A stretch of DNA of 41,668 nucleotides from a virus: the IMG/VR virus record IMGVR_UViG_3300044675_006055, positions 1 through 41,668 of that record, one strand, 5' to 3'. Each line of letters starts with the position of its first letter. Position 1 is the stretch's first letter. Position numbers and translations under genes: made by a program. The notes under the pieces were generated by a model. It made no database searches, had not been told where the DNA came from, and saw only the letters and a program-made list of their open reading frames with translations. Below are positions 8,749-18,076 of the stretch, in pieces.

Positions 8749-11520
8749 ATGAGAAATATATTTTTGTTAGAAGAATTACTTTTAGAAAATAGAATAGATG
8801 ATGTTAAAAAGAAATATCCTAACGTACCTTCTGAAGTTATAGAAGAGTTTGCTAGTAATGACCCTTCTGGTACCAACAAATATTTGGATTGGATGGTTTA
8901 TACCAAGTCTATAGGTTTTCCCGGTATTGGTACGTCAAATGTTATTAAAAATATAAATTTATTTCATAAAAACATTAACAAATTAACCAAAGAATTTTTT
9001 GATGAATTTATTAAAGAAAATAAATTTGAATGGTTACTTACTGATAACTCACCTGTAGCCAAAACTTTTCAAAATATTTATAAAAGTCCTAAAGATATTA
9101 ATACTTACAAAGATTACGGTATTGCTTCAGTAATTTTTAAATCTGTTGATAACGTGTTATCTAAATCTGAGGTTAAAAAATTAGAAGCAAATGTTTTATA
9201 CAACTCTGATGATTTATTAATCATGATTCCTAAATCACATAGAGCATCTTGTTACTACGGAGCTGGAACTAAATGGTGTACAACAAATAAAGAAAGTGAT
9301 AATTATTTTAAAAATTATACTAATAAAGGTACTTTAATTTATGTTATAAATAAAAAAGAACCTGAAACAAACCCTTGGTATAAAACTGCCTTTTTAATTG
9401 AAAAAGAAAATGGTAAAGTTCAAGCCTATGATGCTCCAGACCATCCGACCGATATAAATATTGCGGCAGAAAAATTAGGTGATAATTGGGGAATTATCAG
9501 AGACGTTATTGTAGAATATCTTTATAAAAATGAATTAAAAGGTATTGAAAACCTTTATTTTGGACAAGATTTGATTGCTTGGTTAGAATCCAAAGATATT
9601 AATCCACTTAAAACTTTAAATTCAAATCAATTAATTGAAAAATTGGGTCACAATACTTTAATATCTTATTTAAATAAAAGGGGTATTAATATATACGAAT
9701 ATCTACCGTATAGACAAATATTAGAAATTTATTCGATTCAAAAAATATGGGAAGGTTATAAAAATATCGGTATTAACCCGTTAACCAAAATGTTTATCAA
9801 ACGTAATGACGCAGACGATTTAATTCAGGCAATAAAAAATAAAACCATTTCTTTAGATGAGTTTTTACATTTAAGTTCTGACCCAAAATTTTTAGAATCT
9901 GTTTCAGGTGGTGAAGTACAAGGAACTAAAAACATTTTTACAATAATGAATTTGTTTTTTGGAAGTAGTAGACCGGACGATTGGATGAGTTCTAGAATAG
10001 CACCAGCCTTAATAGAATTATTTAACAATGATGTTGATTTGATATTTGGTTACGCTAAAAACATAGGAGTAAACTTATTCCAAGCTTTAGATGTTAGGGG
10101 TATGAACCATCTTTTAAATAAAAAATTTGATTTTGAAAATGCTTTAAAATATACCTTACAAAATAAAGATTATTTAAAAAGTACTTTAGTTAATTACGGT
10201 TTCCCTAAAAAAGAAGTTATTGAGTATCTTTCTAAACAACCCAACGGAATAGAGTTATTTAAAGAATTAGTTGACAAGGACTTAATAAAAGATTTAAGGA
10301 TAGAAGAAGTTTTACCGTTTTTTAAAGATGACAGAAAAGAAGTTTTTTTATTTTGGTTAAAATCTAAATTTAGAGGCAGGTTTGATGTTGAGGATGTTTT
10401 GGATGCTGCAGGTCCCGAAATAGGTAAAGTTTTTTCAAACATAGAATCTTTTGAAGCTTTTATAAGTGAAAATTATTTACACAAAGATTACGATATTTTA
10501 AAATCTGTTTCCATAAAATCTTTATGGAAAAGTTTTTTCAACAAAGATTTTTATCAATTATATAAAACGTTTTTAGAAAAAGGTAGAGCTAATGAACTAG
10601 ATACTTTGATGTTGATAAAGGCTTATGAAGATGCTCCTGTTGAAGAGGGTACTGGGTTAAAAAATATTGTTTTAGAAAGAGCTCATTATGAATTAAAAGG
10701 CGATAACAGATGTAAATTAGAAACTAGAGACGGTGTTGATTATATCATTTTTGAAGATTTGGACCGTGTTTTAGGGTTATTTGATGATAATGCTGATTAT
10801 TACAGTGTCCTATCAAGTAGTTTTAACCCTGATACTTATGAAAATTTTTCTGATATAAGTTATTTTTTAGACAATGAAATCACAATTAAAGTAATTAAAG
10901 ATTACCTAATGGATAATTTTAGAGAAAAAAAGGTGGGTTTAAATTTAGACTGGTTGGAAGATTTTGATGATTTAGGTGATAGAATTAAAATAGACGACAT
11001 CAACGATAAATTTTATTTTAAATTATATGATGAATTAATTCAGGGGATGTCTGGTTATAATATATTAGTATTAGTTGAAAACTCACCTGAATTAAAAAAA
11101 CTTAAAGAAGTAATTGAATCGTCTTACAGTATTGTTTATAAAGATTTACTTAGGAAAGAACTTAAAGATGAGTTGACATCGAAAATGGAAGGTATTTTTG
11201 GTGATGATTTTATGCGAACTAAAAAAATTCAAAATAAATATAAAGAACCGAAAACTGTTTATGAATTTAGGTATGATTATTTAATGGATGATATTATCAC
11301 TTTTGCTGATGATTTTGTTTTTTATGAAGAAGAACTACCCAATTCGGTTTATGATTTAATTGTATCGTTAATGGAGAATAATAAAGGTAGGTTTGACGGT
11401 ACTGTTAGTTTAGATTTAGAATATGTTATGGAAATTTGGTCCCCGTATGAAAATCAGGAATTGTTTTTAGAAACTTTTACCAATGAACTATATCAAACCC
11501 TAAGTAAATCCGAAGATTAG
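8749..11520 (+). CDS. 'TKWC'-domain protein, large form, unknown function
   Basis: 923 residues. Residues about 20-240 form a domain shared with the 252-residue protein at 27955-28713: 'FASNDPSGTNKYLDWMV', then 'SEVKKLE', then 'YGAGTKWCTTN', then 'YFKNYTNKGTLIYVINK', with a later 'KTAFLIE'. The remaining roughly 680 residues are helical repeat-like sequence without recognisable motifs. The conserved Tyr-Gly, Thr-Lys-Trp-Cys, Tyr and Gly positions suggest an enzymatic or binding site with a cysteine, but I cannot name an activity. From memory, similar 'GTKWCT' proteins occur in metagenomic T4-like phages as hypothetical proteins. The N terminus 'MRNIFLLEELLLEN' may be a short helix with an LxE site. 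It is a one-gene unit between a terminator and the terminase promoter. Confidence 0.7.
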   Translation: MRNIFLLEELLLENRIDDVKKKYPNVPSEVIEEFASNDPSGTNKYLDWMVYTKSIGFPGIGTSNVIKNINLFHKNINKLTKEFFDEFIKENKFEWLLTDNSPVAKTFQNIYKSPKDINTYKDYGIASVIFKSVDNVLSKSEVKKLEANVLYNSDDLLIMIPKSHRASCYYGAGTKWCTTNKESDNYFKNYTNKGTLIYVINKKEPETNPWYKTAFLIEKENGKVQAYDAPDHPTDINIAAEKLGDNWGIIRDVIVEYLYKNELKGIENLYFGQDLIAWLESKDINPLKTLNSNQLIEKLGHNTLISYLNKRGINIYEYLPYRQILEIYSIQKIWEGYKNIGINPLTKMFIKRNDADDLIQAIKNKTISLDEFLHLSSDPKFLESVSGGEVQGTKNIFTIMNLFFGSSRPDDWMSSRIAPALIELFNNDVDLIFGYAKNIGVNLFQALDVRGMNHLLNKKFDFENALKYTLQNKDYLKSTLVNYGFPKKEVIEYLSKQPNGIELFKELVDKDLIKDLRIEEVLPFFKDDRKEVFLFWLKSKFRGRFDVEDVLDAAGPEIGKVFSNIESFEAFISENYLHKDYDILKSVSIKSLWKSFFNKDFYQLYKTFLEKGRANELDTLMLIKAYEDAPVEEGTGLKNIVLERAHYELKGDNRCKLETRDGVDYIIFEDLDRVLGLFDDNADYYSVLSSSFNPDTYENFSDISYFLDNEITIKVIKDYLMDNFREKKVGLNLDWLEDFDDLGDRIKIDDINDKFYFKLYDELIQGMSGYNILVLVENSPELKKLKEVIESSYSIVYKDLLRKELKDELTSKMEGIFGDDFMRTKKIQNKYKEPKTVYEFRYDYLMDDIITFADDFVFYEEELPNSVYDLIVSLMENNKGRFDGTVSLDLEYVMEIWSPYENQELFLETFTNELYQTLSKSED

Positions 11521-11539
11521 GACTTAAATAATGTTCTTG

Positions 11540-11547
11540 ATATTTAT
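11540..11547 (+). promoter_or_regulatory. putative phage late promoter (ATATTTAT) inside a dyad
   Basis: The octamer is 21 bases before the terminase ATG and lies at the centre of an imperfect inverted repeat running from gttcttgatat (11533) to atatcaaaagaac (to 11560). Confidence 0.55.
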
Positions 11548-11568
11548 ATATCAAAAGAACGTTATATT

Positions 11569-13398
11569 ATGTCAAATGTACCACAAAATAAGGCTCAAAA
11601 ATTAATGGAGATTGGAAAGTCCATGAAGGACCCAATTTATGCCATTGAGAACTATCTTGAGACTTTTGATCAAACACAAAAAAGTTTTGTCAGATTTAAA
11701 TTATTTCCCAAACAAAAAGAATTAATAACGGCGTATAAAAACAACCGTTTTAATATAGTGATGAAACCCCGTCAGGCTGGTGTTTCTACTACAACAGCAG
11801 CTTATATAGCTGTTATGACAGCATTAGCTGACCCAAACAATCCACAAAGGGTTCTTATTTTAGCCAATAAACAAGAAACAGCGATTGAGTTTCTTAAAAA
11901 AATTAAAGATTTTACTTCACAAATACCAACATGGATGAATGTTTGGACATCAGGAAATGATGATTCTTGGTACGATGCTGAAAAAAACTCTGCAAAACAT
12001 TATCGTTTAAAAAATGGTTCTGAAATTAAAGCAGTGGCAACTTCTTTAGATGCGTTACGTGGTTATACACCTACGTTACTTGTTATGGATGAGGCGGCTT
12101 ATATTGAGGGTGGTGAAGAAGTTTACGCGGCAGCTCAACCAGCTTTATCGACGGGTGGTGGAGCCATTCTTATTAGTACACCTAATGGTATGGACCCATT
12201 ATACTATAAAACTTACATGTCAGCTAAAACTAAAGATAAAACAAACAATCCTTTTAATATCGTTGAAATGAGATGGTTCCAAGACCCACGTTATAATAAG
12301 GGTATGGTTTGGCAGAAAAAAGATGAAGTGGGTGAAGTAATAGAAGAAAAGGTTGACATGGACTACGCAAATTTTGAACAGTTAGAGTCTGAAGGTTGGC
12401 AACCAACTGCCCCTTGGTTTGAGATGATGTGTGGTCAGTTAAATAATAACCCAAGAACTATTGCACAAGAGTTATTATGTGCATTTAACGGTTCGGGTGA
12501 TAATGTTATAAACTCAAAATACGTTGAGTATCAAAAGAAAAATAACGTCAAAGACCCTATTAGAACTGAATGGTTAGACGGTAACATGTGGATATGGGAA
12601 GACCCACAATTAGGTCACGAATATATTTTATCTGTCGATGCCGCTTCTGGTTCGGCTGATGACTTCGCATCTATTTGTGTTATGGATTTTACTACAGGTC
12701 ACCAAGTTGCTGAATATCACGGTAAAATTGCACCCGATACTTTGGGTGAAATCGCGGTAGAATATGGTAATCGATATGAGGCATTTGTGGTTGTTGATAT
12801 TACGGGTGGTTATGGTGTGTCTTCAGTTTTAAAAATGATTGAGATGGGTTATTCTTCTAAAAAAATGTATTATGACGTTGTTTTAGGTATTGATTCTGTT
12901 ACAAACAATAAAAATTTAGAAAGACATATGAGAGATGGTAAATTACCTGGTCTAAACTTTCAAAAAAATAGAAATACTATTATTACTAAATTAGAAGAGG
13001 CTGTTAGATTAGATTCTTTTAAAGTACGTTCTATTAGGTCTATTGCTGAAATGGATACATTTGTATTTAAAAACGGTCGTCCTGACCATATGAAAGGTTA
13101 CCACGATGATTTATTAATGGCAATAGCGATGTGTTGTTTTGTATCTCAAACTTCTTTTAAAGATTTTGAAAAAAGTAAGGGTCAAACTAAAGCGATGTTA
13201 GATTCTTGGGTTGTTTCAACCAACACTAGTGAAACAGTTGACGCATTAAATACTTCAGAATATAACGCAGTAGTTAATAGAGAAGCGACAGCAAAACAAG
13301 TACAACATGCTTTATCTGAACATAATTGGGTTTTTGCTGGTATGAAAGGTTTTAAGGACATGGATAAAAACAAAAAAATAATAAATAGAAGAAGTTAA
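11569..13398 (+). CDS. terminase large subunit (T4 gp17-like)
   Basis: 609 residues, the normal size for this family. The ATPase half has Walker A 'KPRQAGVSTT' (66-75), Walker B 'LLVMDEA' (170-176, acidic pair D174-E175) and the coupling motif 'ILISTPNG' (200-207). The nuclease half shows the RNase H-like acidic residues 'ILSVDAASG' (D357), 'FVVVDITGG' (D410) and 'GYHDDLLMA' (D513/D514). It drives ATP-dependent packaging of DNA into the prohead through the portal and cuts concatemers. As in T4 it lies just upstream of the portal gene. No small terminase subunit could be recognised next to it. The start follows the ATATTTAT promoter with a short leader, and no alternative start is needed. Confidence 0.96.
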   Translation: MSNVPQNKAQKLMEIGKSMKDPIYAIENYLETFDQTQKSFVRFKLFPKQKELITAYKNNRFNIVMKPRQAGVSTTTAAYIAVMTALADPNNPQRVLILANKQETAIEFLKKIKDFTSQIPTWMNVWTSGNDDSWYDAEKNSAKHYRLKNGSEIKAVATSLDALRGYTPTLLVMDEAAYIEGGEEVYAAAQPALSTGGGAILISTPNGMDPLYYKTYMSAKTKDKTNNPFNIVEMRWFQDPRYNKGMVWQKKDEVGEVIEEKVDMDYANFEQLESEGWQPTAPWFEMMCGQLNNNPRTIAQELLCAFNGSGDNVINSKYVEYQKKNNVKDPIRTEWLDGNMWIWEDPQLGHEYILSVDAASGSADDFASICVMDFTTGHQVAEYHGKIAPDTLGEIAVEYGNRYEAFVVVDITGGYGVSSVLKMIEMGYSSKKMYYDVVLGIDSVTNNKNLERHMRDGKLPGLNFQKNRNTIITKLEEAVRLDSFKVRSIRSIAEMDTFVFKNGRPDHMKGYHDDLLMAIAMCCFVSQTSFKDFEKSKGQTKAMLDSWVVSTNTSETVDALNTSEYNAVVNREATAKQVQHALSEHNWVFAGMKGFKDMDKNKKIINRRS

Positions 13399-13439
13399 TA
13401 CATTCACATTTAAAGATAGATGGTTTACTTTTAGTATGA

Positions 13440-13447
13440 ATATTTAT
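13440..13447 (+). promoter_or_regulatory. putative phage late promoter (ATATTTAT)
   Basis: Lies 37 bases before the portal ATG at 13485. Confidence 0.5.
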
Positions 13448-13484
13448 TTCTAAATATAATATAACAAGGTTTGAAAATTAATTA

Positions 13485-15410
13485 ATGGCCGACAATAAAG
13501 ATTTAACAGTATATCAGAAATTATTTTACCTTTTTGGTCAAAATAAAAAACCTGAAAGAACTACCCCAAAATATAGTTTTGGTGACGGTGATTTAATCAC
13601 CATGCAATCAAAACAAGATTACGATAAACAAAAATTAGAATTACAACAAAAAAGTTATCTTGAGTCGCAATGGCAAAGAGTAGATAATGAACTTTATCAA
13701 AAAGCTGTTTACTATGAGACCTCAAGAATTGCTTCATATATGGATTATGAGGCTATGGAATTTACACCTGAAATTTCTGCCGCTTTAGATATTATGGCAG
13801 AAGAATCTTGTACACCAAGTGAACAAGGTAAAGTACTTACCATACAATCAAACTCTAAAAGAGTTAAAAATGTTTTAGAAGATTTATTTTACAACGTAGT
13901 TGATATTCAAACTAATTTACCAATGTGGACTCGTAATACATGTAAGTATGGTGATAATTTTGTTTTCTTAAAAATTGATAATAAAAGAGGTATTATAGGT
14001 TCTTCACAATTAACTAATATTGAAATAGAACGTAAAGAAGAGGGTATGTTTCCTACACAAAAAGAAGGTAACACAACACCTATGCAAGAACAAAAGAAAA
14101 AACAAGTTATATTTCATTGGCGTGAAAAGGCCATGGATTTTAACCCATGGGAGATTGCACATTTTCGTTTATTAGGTGATGATAGACGTTTACCTTACGG
14201 TACTTCGGTGTTGGAAAAGGCTAGACGTATTTGGAAACAAATGTTATTATCTGAAGATGCGATGTTAGTTTATCGTGTTGTTAGAGCACCTGAAAGACGT
14301 GTATTTAAAATTTATGTCGGTAACATTGATGATAAAGATGTTGATGCTTATGTACAAAAAGTAGCTAATAAATTTAAAAGACAACAAATTGTTGACCAAA
14401 AAACAGGACAGGTTGATTTACGTTACAACACATTAGCTGTAGATCAAGATTATTTCGTTCCTGTTCGTGACCCTAACGCACCAAACCCAATAGATACTTT
14501 GGCGGGTGCTAGTAATTTAGATCAAATTGCTGACATTGAGTATATTCAAAAGAAATTATTAACAGCGCTTAGAGTACCTAAAGCATTTTTAGGTTTTGAT
14601 GAATCTCCTGGTGACGGTAAAAATTTAGCTTTATTAGATATTCGTTTCGCTAGAACAATTAATAGAATTCAACAATCTATGATTCAAGAATTGAATAAAT
14701 TAGCTATTATTCATTTATTTATTTTAGGGTTTACTGATGATTTAAATAATTTTACTTTAAATCTTACTAACCCATCTACTCAGGGTGAAATGTTAAAAGT
14801 TGAACAATGGAAAGAAAAAGTTCTTCTTTATAAAGATTTAGTGACTCAAGTTGATGGTGGTATAGCTCCTTCATCACATACTTGGGCTAAGAAAAATATT
14901 TTTAATTGGACCGATGAGGAAATTAAAACCGACCTTGAACAACAAATGATGGAGAGAGCTGCATCTAAAGAATTAGAAAACACACCTGAAGTTGTTAAGA
15001 AAACAGGTTTCTTTGATAGGGTTACTAAACTTTATGGTGAAATTGGTGGACCTACTCCTGCAGCTGGAGCTGAAGGTGGTGGGGTTGAAGAAGGTGGAGC
15101 TGAAGCTGGCGGTGGATTTGGTGGCGGAGGAGGATTTGGTGGTGGTGGCCTTGAACTAGGTGGTGGTGAAGAAATTGGTGGTGGAGCTGAAGTTGGTGAA
15201 GAAGGTGGTGAAGAAGGTGGTGGGGCTGAAACCGGATTTGGTGAAAGTTTTCGTTATAAAGACAAATCAATTATCGATAAGTTATTAATGGAGGGTAGAA
15301 GAAAAAATGAGGATATTATGATGATGACCGAAGGAATTAAAAATTTAATAGGTGAAGAAGAAGAAAATAGTGACAAAGATTTAGATGACTTTAATTTATT
15401 ACAAGATTAA
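13485..15410 (+). CDS. portal protein (T4 gp20-like)
   Basis: 641 residues. Typical portal features are 'FTPEISAALDIMAEE' near residue 93, the wing/stem region with 'VYRVVRAPERRVFKIYVGN' (about 263-281), and 'LRVPKAFLGFDE' (about 364-375), which in gp20-like portals lies in the clip/stem part. The protein forms the dodecameric ring at the unique vertex through which the terminase packages DNA. The C-terminal tail (about 520-600) is a Gly/Glu-rich low-complexity stretch with repeated 'GGGEEIGGG'-type units, longer than I expect for this family and perhaps disordered inside the head. The last 40 residues are charged again. Position directly after the terminase supports the call. Confidence 0.93.
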   Translation: MADNKDLTVYQKLFYLFGQNKKPERTTPKYSFGDGDLITMQSKQDYDKQKLELQQKSYLESQWQRVDNELYQKAVYYETSRIASYMDYEAMEFTPEISAALDIMAEESCTPSEQGKVLTIQSNSKRVKNVLEDLFYNVVDIQTNLPMWTRNTCKYGDNFVFLKIDNKRGIIGSSQLTNIEIERKEEGMFPTQKEGNTTPMQEQKKKQVIFHWREKAMDFNPWEIAHFRLLGDDRRLPYGTSVLEKARRIWKQMLLSEDAMLVYRVVRAPERRVFKIYVGNIDDKDVDAYVQKVANKFKRQQIVDQKTGQVDLRYNTLAVDQDYFVPVRDPNAPNPIDTLAGASNLDQIADIEYIQKKLLTALRVPKAFLGFDESPGDGKNLALLDIRFARTINRIQQSMIQELNKLAIIHLFILGFTDDLNNFTLNLTNPSTQGEMLKVEQWKEKVLLYKDLVTQVDGGIAPSSHTWAKKNIFNWTDEEIKTDLEQQMMERAASKELENTPEVVKKTGFFDRVTKLYGEIGGPTPAAGAEGGGVEEGGAEAGGGFGGGGGFGGGGLELGGGEEIGGGAEVGEEGGEEGGGAETGFGESFRYKDKSIIDKLLMEGRRKNEDIMMMTEGIKNLIGEEEENSDKDLDDFNLLQD

Positions 15411-15412
15411 TA

Positions 15413-15420
15413 ATATTTAT
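15413..15420 (+). promoter_or_regulatory. putative phage late promoter (ATATTTAT)
   Basis: Immediately after the portal stop, 16 bases before the ATG at 15437. Confidence 0.5.
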
Positions 15421-15436
15421 ATATTAAAAGCTAAAA

Positions 15437-16207
15437 ATGAATTTCGGTATAATTAAAAACACATACGCAAAATCCCTAATAGATTCATACATAAACGAAT
15501 CAAAAGGAGGTAACAAAAAGAAATATAAAGAATTTATTAAAAGTATTTCTGAAAGTCCTATTCTAAGAACACAGTTTATTGTTTATAAAAACATTGAGAA
15601 CGGTTGTTTTGACTCAGAAGTTAATGCCACTGAATATTTAAAAGAAAATATTTCATTATTTAATGAGTTTGGTAAAAAAGATATCATTAAAGAAAATGAA
15701 AAGTTAGGTAATAAAATAAAAATTACTTCTTTTGGTTATGAATTAAAACAGTTACACGAATCTTTAAATGATTTAATTGTTTTAGAAAAAAAGGCTGAAA
15801 CTATTAATAAAATCCACAATTCTTTTGAGTACGTTAAAAAATGGTTACTTTCACCTAAAAAAATTAACGAATCGACAAGTAATGTAAAACCTGTTGATGC
15901 TAATAAATTTTTAGATATTGTAACTAAAAAATATAACGAAAAGTATTCTAATATTTCTGAAGAAGAAAAAAAAGTTTTAAAAACTATTCTTTCTACAAAT
16001 GATATAGAAAAAGAAAGTTTATTAAAAGACATGGTTAAAGAATCTATCACACTTATCAACAACTCTTTAAAACAATTTGGTGATAATTTAGAAATTAAAT
16101 CTAAATTATTAGAGGCTAAAGATGTTGTTTATAATTTAGAGTATAACAAGGACTCTTTTAAAGAAGATATTTTAAAAGTTTACGAACTTAAAACAAATTT
16201 AAGTTAA
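15437..16207 (+). CDS. hypothetical helical protein downstream of portal (possible prohead or virion component)
   Basis: 256 residues, Lys/Glu-rich and predominantly helical, starting 'MNFGIIKNTYAKSLIDSYIN'. No enzymatic motif, signal peptide or membrane segment is visible. It lies between portal and protease, where T4 places the small prohead core genes 67 and 68. Several (I/L)xE triplets, the cleavage rule of gp21 proteases, occur along it, but such triplets are common in a protein of this composition. It is the first gene of a short unit with the next two small genes and has its own octamer promoter. A core or assembly role is inferred from position only. Confidence 0.6.
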   Translation: MNFGIIKNTYAKSLIDSYINESKGGNKKKYKEFIKSISESPILRTQFIVYKNIENGCFDSEVNATEYLKENISLFNEFGKKDIIKENEKLGNKIKITSFGYELKQLHESLNDLIVLEKKAETINKIHNSFEYVKKWLLSPKKINESTSNVKPVDANKFLDIVTKKYNEKYSNISEEEKKVLKTILSTNDIEKESLLKDMVKESITLINNSLKQFGDNLEIKSKLLEAKDVVYNLEYNKDSFKEDILKVYELKTNLS

Positions 16208-16232
16208 TAACAAATTTTAAAACCCGTTTCTA

Positions 16233-16478
16233 ATGATTAAAACAGAATCAGAAAATTTAGTAAAGTTACGTCAAATAGTAAAAGAAATCGAATCTAAAGA
16301 ATTTGATTTTGGTGATGATAAAGATTATCAGAGACTTATTGAAAGTGTTGATAGTTTGATACATAATGAAATGGGTAAGATTAATTGTGAAACTAATAAA
16401 GATTGTAAAATAAAATCTTACGAAACTTTATTCACGTCTATTATAACAATTTTAGAAGGTAGTAAACATTTAATTTAA
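16233..16478 (+). CDS. small hypothetical protein
   Basis: 81 residues, acidic, helical, starting 'MIKTESENLVKLRQIVKEIE' and containing 'CETNKDCKIKS'. I recognise no family. It lies 25 bases after the previous gene and one base before the next, so it is the middle of a three-gene unit behind the portal. Coding quality resembles its neighbours, and the tight packing supports a real gene. Confidence 0.55.
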   Translation: MIKTESENLVKLRQIVKEIESKEFDFGDDKDYQRLIESVDSLIHNEMGKINCETNKDCKIKSYETLFTSIITILEGSKHLI

Positions 16479-16479
16479 A

Positions 16480-16764
16480 ATGTCACAACAAGAAGAAAAT
16501 TTCAAAACACTTTGGGCTGAATATTCTAAGTTGGTCCTTAAAGAACTTGATAGGATGAACAACAACTATGAAAATTTAAGAGAGAATATTGAAAATATTA
16601 ACTCTAAATTAAATGATGTTAAAAACACAGAAAAATCCTTACATGATTTAAAAATTTGGCAAGAAAAAATAAATGATGTGTGGTCACCTTCTCAAATGAA
16701 AGAAGCTAAAGATGAGGTTTATAAACAAAAAAATCGTTGGACAGCGACTATAGCAATTTTATAA
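16480..16764 (+). CDS. small coiled-coil protein whose C-terminal membrane helix is cut by an in-frame stop
   Basis: 94 residues to the first stop: a charged coiled coil (about 1-75) followed by 'KQKNRWTATIAIL' and TAA at 16762-16764. Reading on in the same frame gives 'FIQIIVGIIVSLKVFF' and a second TAA at 16813-16815. Joined, the two halves form one continuous hydrophobic segment of about 20 residues preceded by basic K-N-R-W, as expected of a C-terminal membrane anchor. The first TAA is one base from TTA (Leu). Either a nonsense change shortened the gene, or the stop is read through, or the base is an assembly error; other genes here use TAA as an ordinary stop, so general recoding is excluded. 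The intact form would have 111 residues. Function unknown; a terminator follows at once. Confidence 0.65.
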   Translation: MSQQEENFKTLWAEYSKLVLKELDRMNNNYENLRENIENINSKLNDVKNTEKSLHDLKIWQEKINDVWSPSQMKEAKDEVYKQKNRWTATIAIL

Positions 16765-16816
16765 TTTATACAAATAATAGTCGGAATTATTGTCTCACTA
16801 AAAGTATTTTTTTAAT

Positions 16817-16842
16817 AAACCCTCCAATTGGAGGGTTTTTTG
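16817..16842 (+). terminator. rho-independent terminator
   Basis: Nine-base stem AAACCCTCC/GGAGGGTTT with loop aatt and a T run. It begins two bases after the second stop of the preceding frame. Confidence 0.85.
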
Positions 16843-16917
16843 TTTATAGCGGTTTTCTAAATGGATTAAATTTAGTATAATTAAAACATATAACAAAAAA
16901 TAAATAATAACAAAATT

Positions 16918-18069
16918 ATGAGTAAAGTTTTTTTAGAATACATTTGGTTAGATGGTAATAGTCCCCAAAATCTAAGAAGTAAAACAAAAGTTGTTGACAG
17001 TACAGATATACTTGAAAGAGATGGTAATTCTAAACAAGGTTACCCTGAATCCTATCCACTTTGGAGTTTCGATGGCAGTTCAACAAAACAAGCCGGTGAG
17101 GAATTTGGTTTTGATGGTACTGATTGTGTTTTAAAACCTGTCTGTGTTGTTAGTGACCCTTTTAGAAGTAAAAGTTCATCTTACCTTCACAAATTAGTTT
17201 TTTGTGAGGTTTTTAACCCTGACGGTAAAACACCACATAAAACAAACACAAGAAGTAAGTTAAGGGATTTATTAGCCGACCTTAAATTCAAAGAGTATGA
17301 CGCAAATCATTCAGAAGTTCCTTGGTTTGGGTGGGAACAAGAATACGTTATAACACACGCTCCAGACCCGAATAACCATTTTAGGTATGGTGGAGGATTT
17401 CCTTTAGGTTTTTTAGCCGGTGATTCAGGTAAACCAAGACCACAAGGTGATTACTACTGTGGTGTCGGTGGACTTAACGTTATTGGTAGAGACATTGTAG
17501 AAGAACATCTTACAAAATGTGCAGAAATAGGGTTAGATATAGGTGGAATTAATGCCGAGGTATTGATAGGTCAATGGGAATATCAAATAGGCCCTGTGAC
17601 TGCTTTAAACGGTTCTGACCAATTATGGATTTCACGTTACATACTTGAAAGAGTTGCTGAGAAAAAAGGTTTAGGAATTTCTTATCACCCAAAACCTGTT
17701 AACGGTGATTGGAATGGTAGTGGTTGTCACGTAAACTTTTCAACCAAAGAAATGAGAGAAAAAGGTGGAATTAAAAAAATTCTTGAATCATGTGATAAAT
17801 TGTCTGAAAGACATAAAGAACATATTGAAGTTTACGGTGAGTTTAATGAAAAACGTTTAACTGGTAAACACGAAACATCTAGTATGGAAAAATTTAGTTT
17901 TGGTAATTCTGATAGAGGTTCAAGTATTAGAATACCTGTACATACATATACCAACGAAAGGGGTTATTTCGAAGATAGAAGGCCAGCGGCTAACTGTGAC
18001 CCATACAAAGTTTCTAACGTAATGATTGAAACAGTATTTGATAAGGCTGGAATAACAGTGGAACAATAA
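16918..18069 (+). CDS. type II (GSII) glutamine synthetase
   Basis: 383 residues, full length for GSII, which makes glutamine from glutamate, ammonia and ATP. Visible family motifs are the beta-grasp part 'IWLDG' and 'YPLWSFDGSST' (47-56), metal/ATP ligands in 'GWEQEY' (E140, E142), 'INAEV' (E214) and 'QWEYQIGP' (E221), 'GSGCHVNFST' (H271), 'NEKRLTGKHET' (310-320), 'SIRIP' (336-340) and 'FEDRRPAANCDPY' (E352). All catalytic positions appear intact and no adenylylation-type GSI features are present. It begins a transcription unit after a terminator, with an A-rich leader and no clear octamer promoter, and is followed 7 bases later by a small gene. A metabolic gene inside a head-gene cluster is unusual. 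It could boost glutamine for nucleotide synthesis or have been recruited otherwise. Confidence 0.95.
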   Translation: MSKVFLEYIWLDGNSPQNLRSKTKVVDSTDILERDGNSKQGYPESYPLWSFDGSSTKQAGEEFGFDGTDCVLKPVCVVSDPFRSKSSSYLHKLVFCEVFNPDGKTPHKTNTRSKLRDLLADLKFKEYDANHSEVPWFGWEQEYVITHAPDPNNHFRYGGGFPLGFLAGDSGKPRPQGDYYCGVGGLNVIGRDIVEEHLTKCAEIGLDIGGINAEVLIGQWEYQIGPVTALNGSDQLWISRYILERVAEKKGLGISYHPKPVNGDWNGSGCHVNFSTKEMREKGGIKKILESCDKLSERHKEHIEVYGEFNEKRLTGKHETSSMEKFSFGNSDRGSSIRIPVHTYTNERGYFEDRRPAANCDPYKVSNVMIETVFDKAGITVEQ

Positions 18070-18076
18070 CTGTTTT

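Noticed and set aside
15052-15270. His/Leu/Gln-rich minus-strand frame
   Set aside because: Antisense of the Gly/Glu-rich tail of the portal gene.
16762-16764. TAA reassigned to an amino acid in this phage
   Set aside because: Many neighbouring genes, including terminase, portal, glutamine synthetase and capsid, end at TAA with correct family lengths, so only a local event is plausible.
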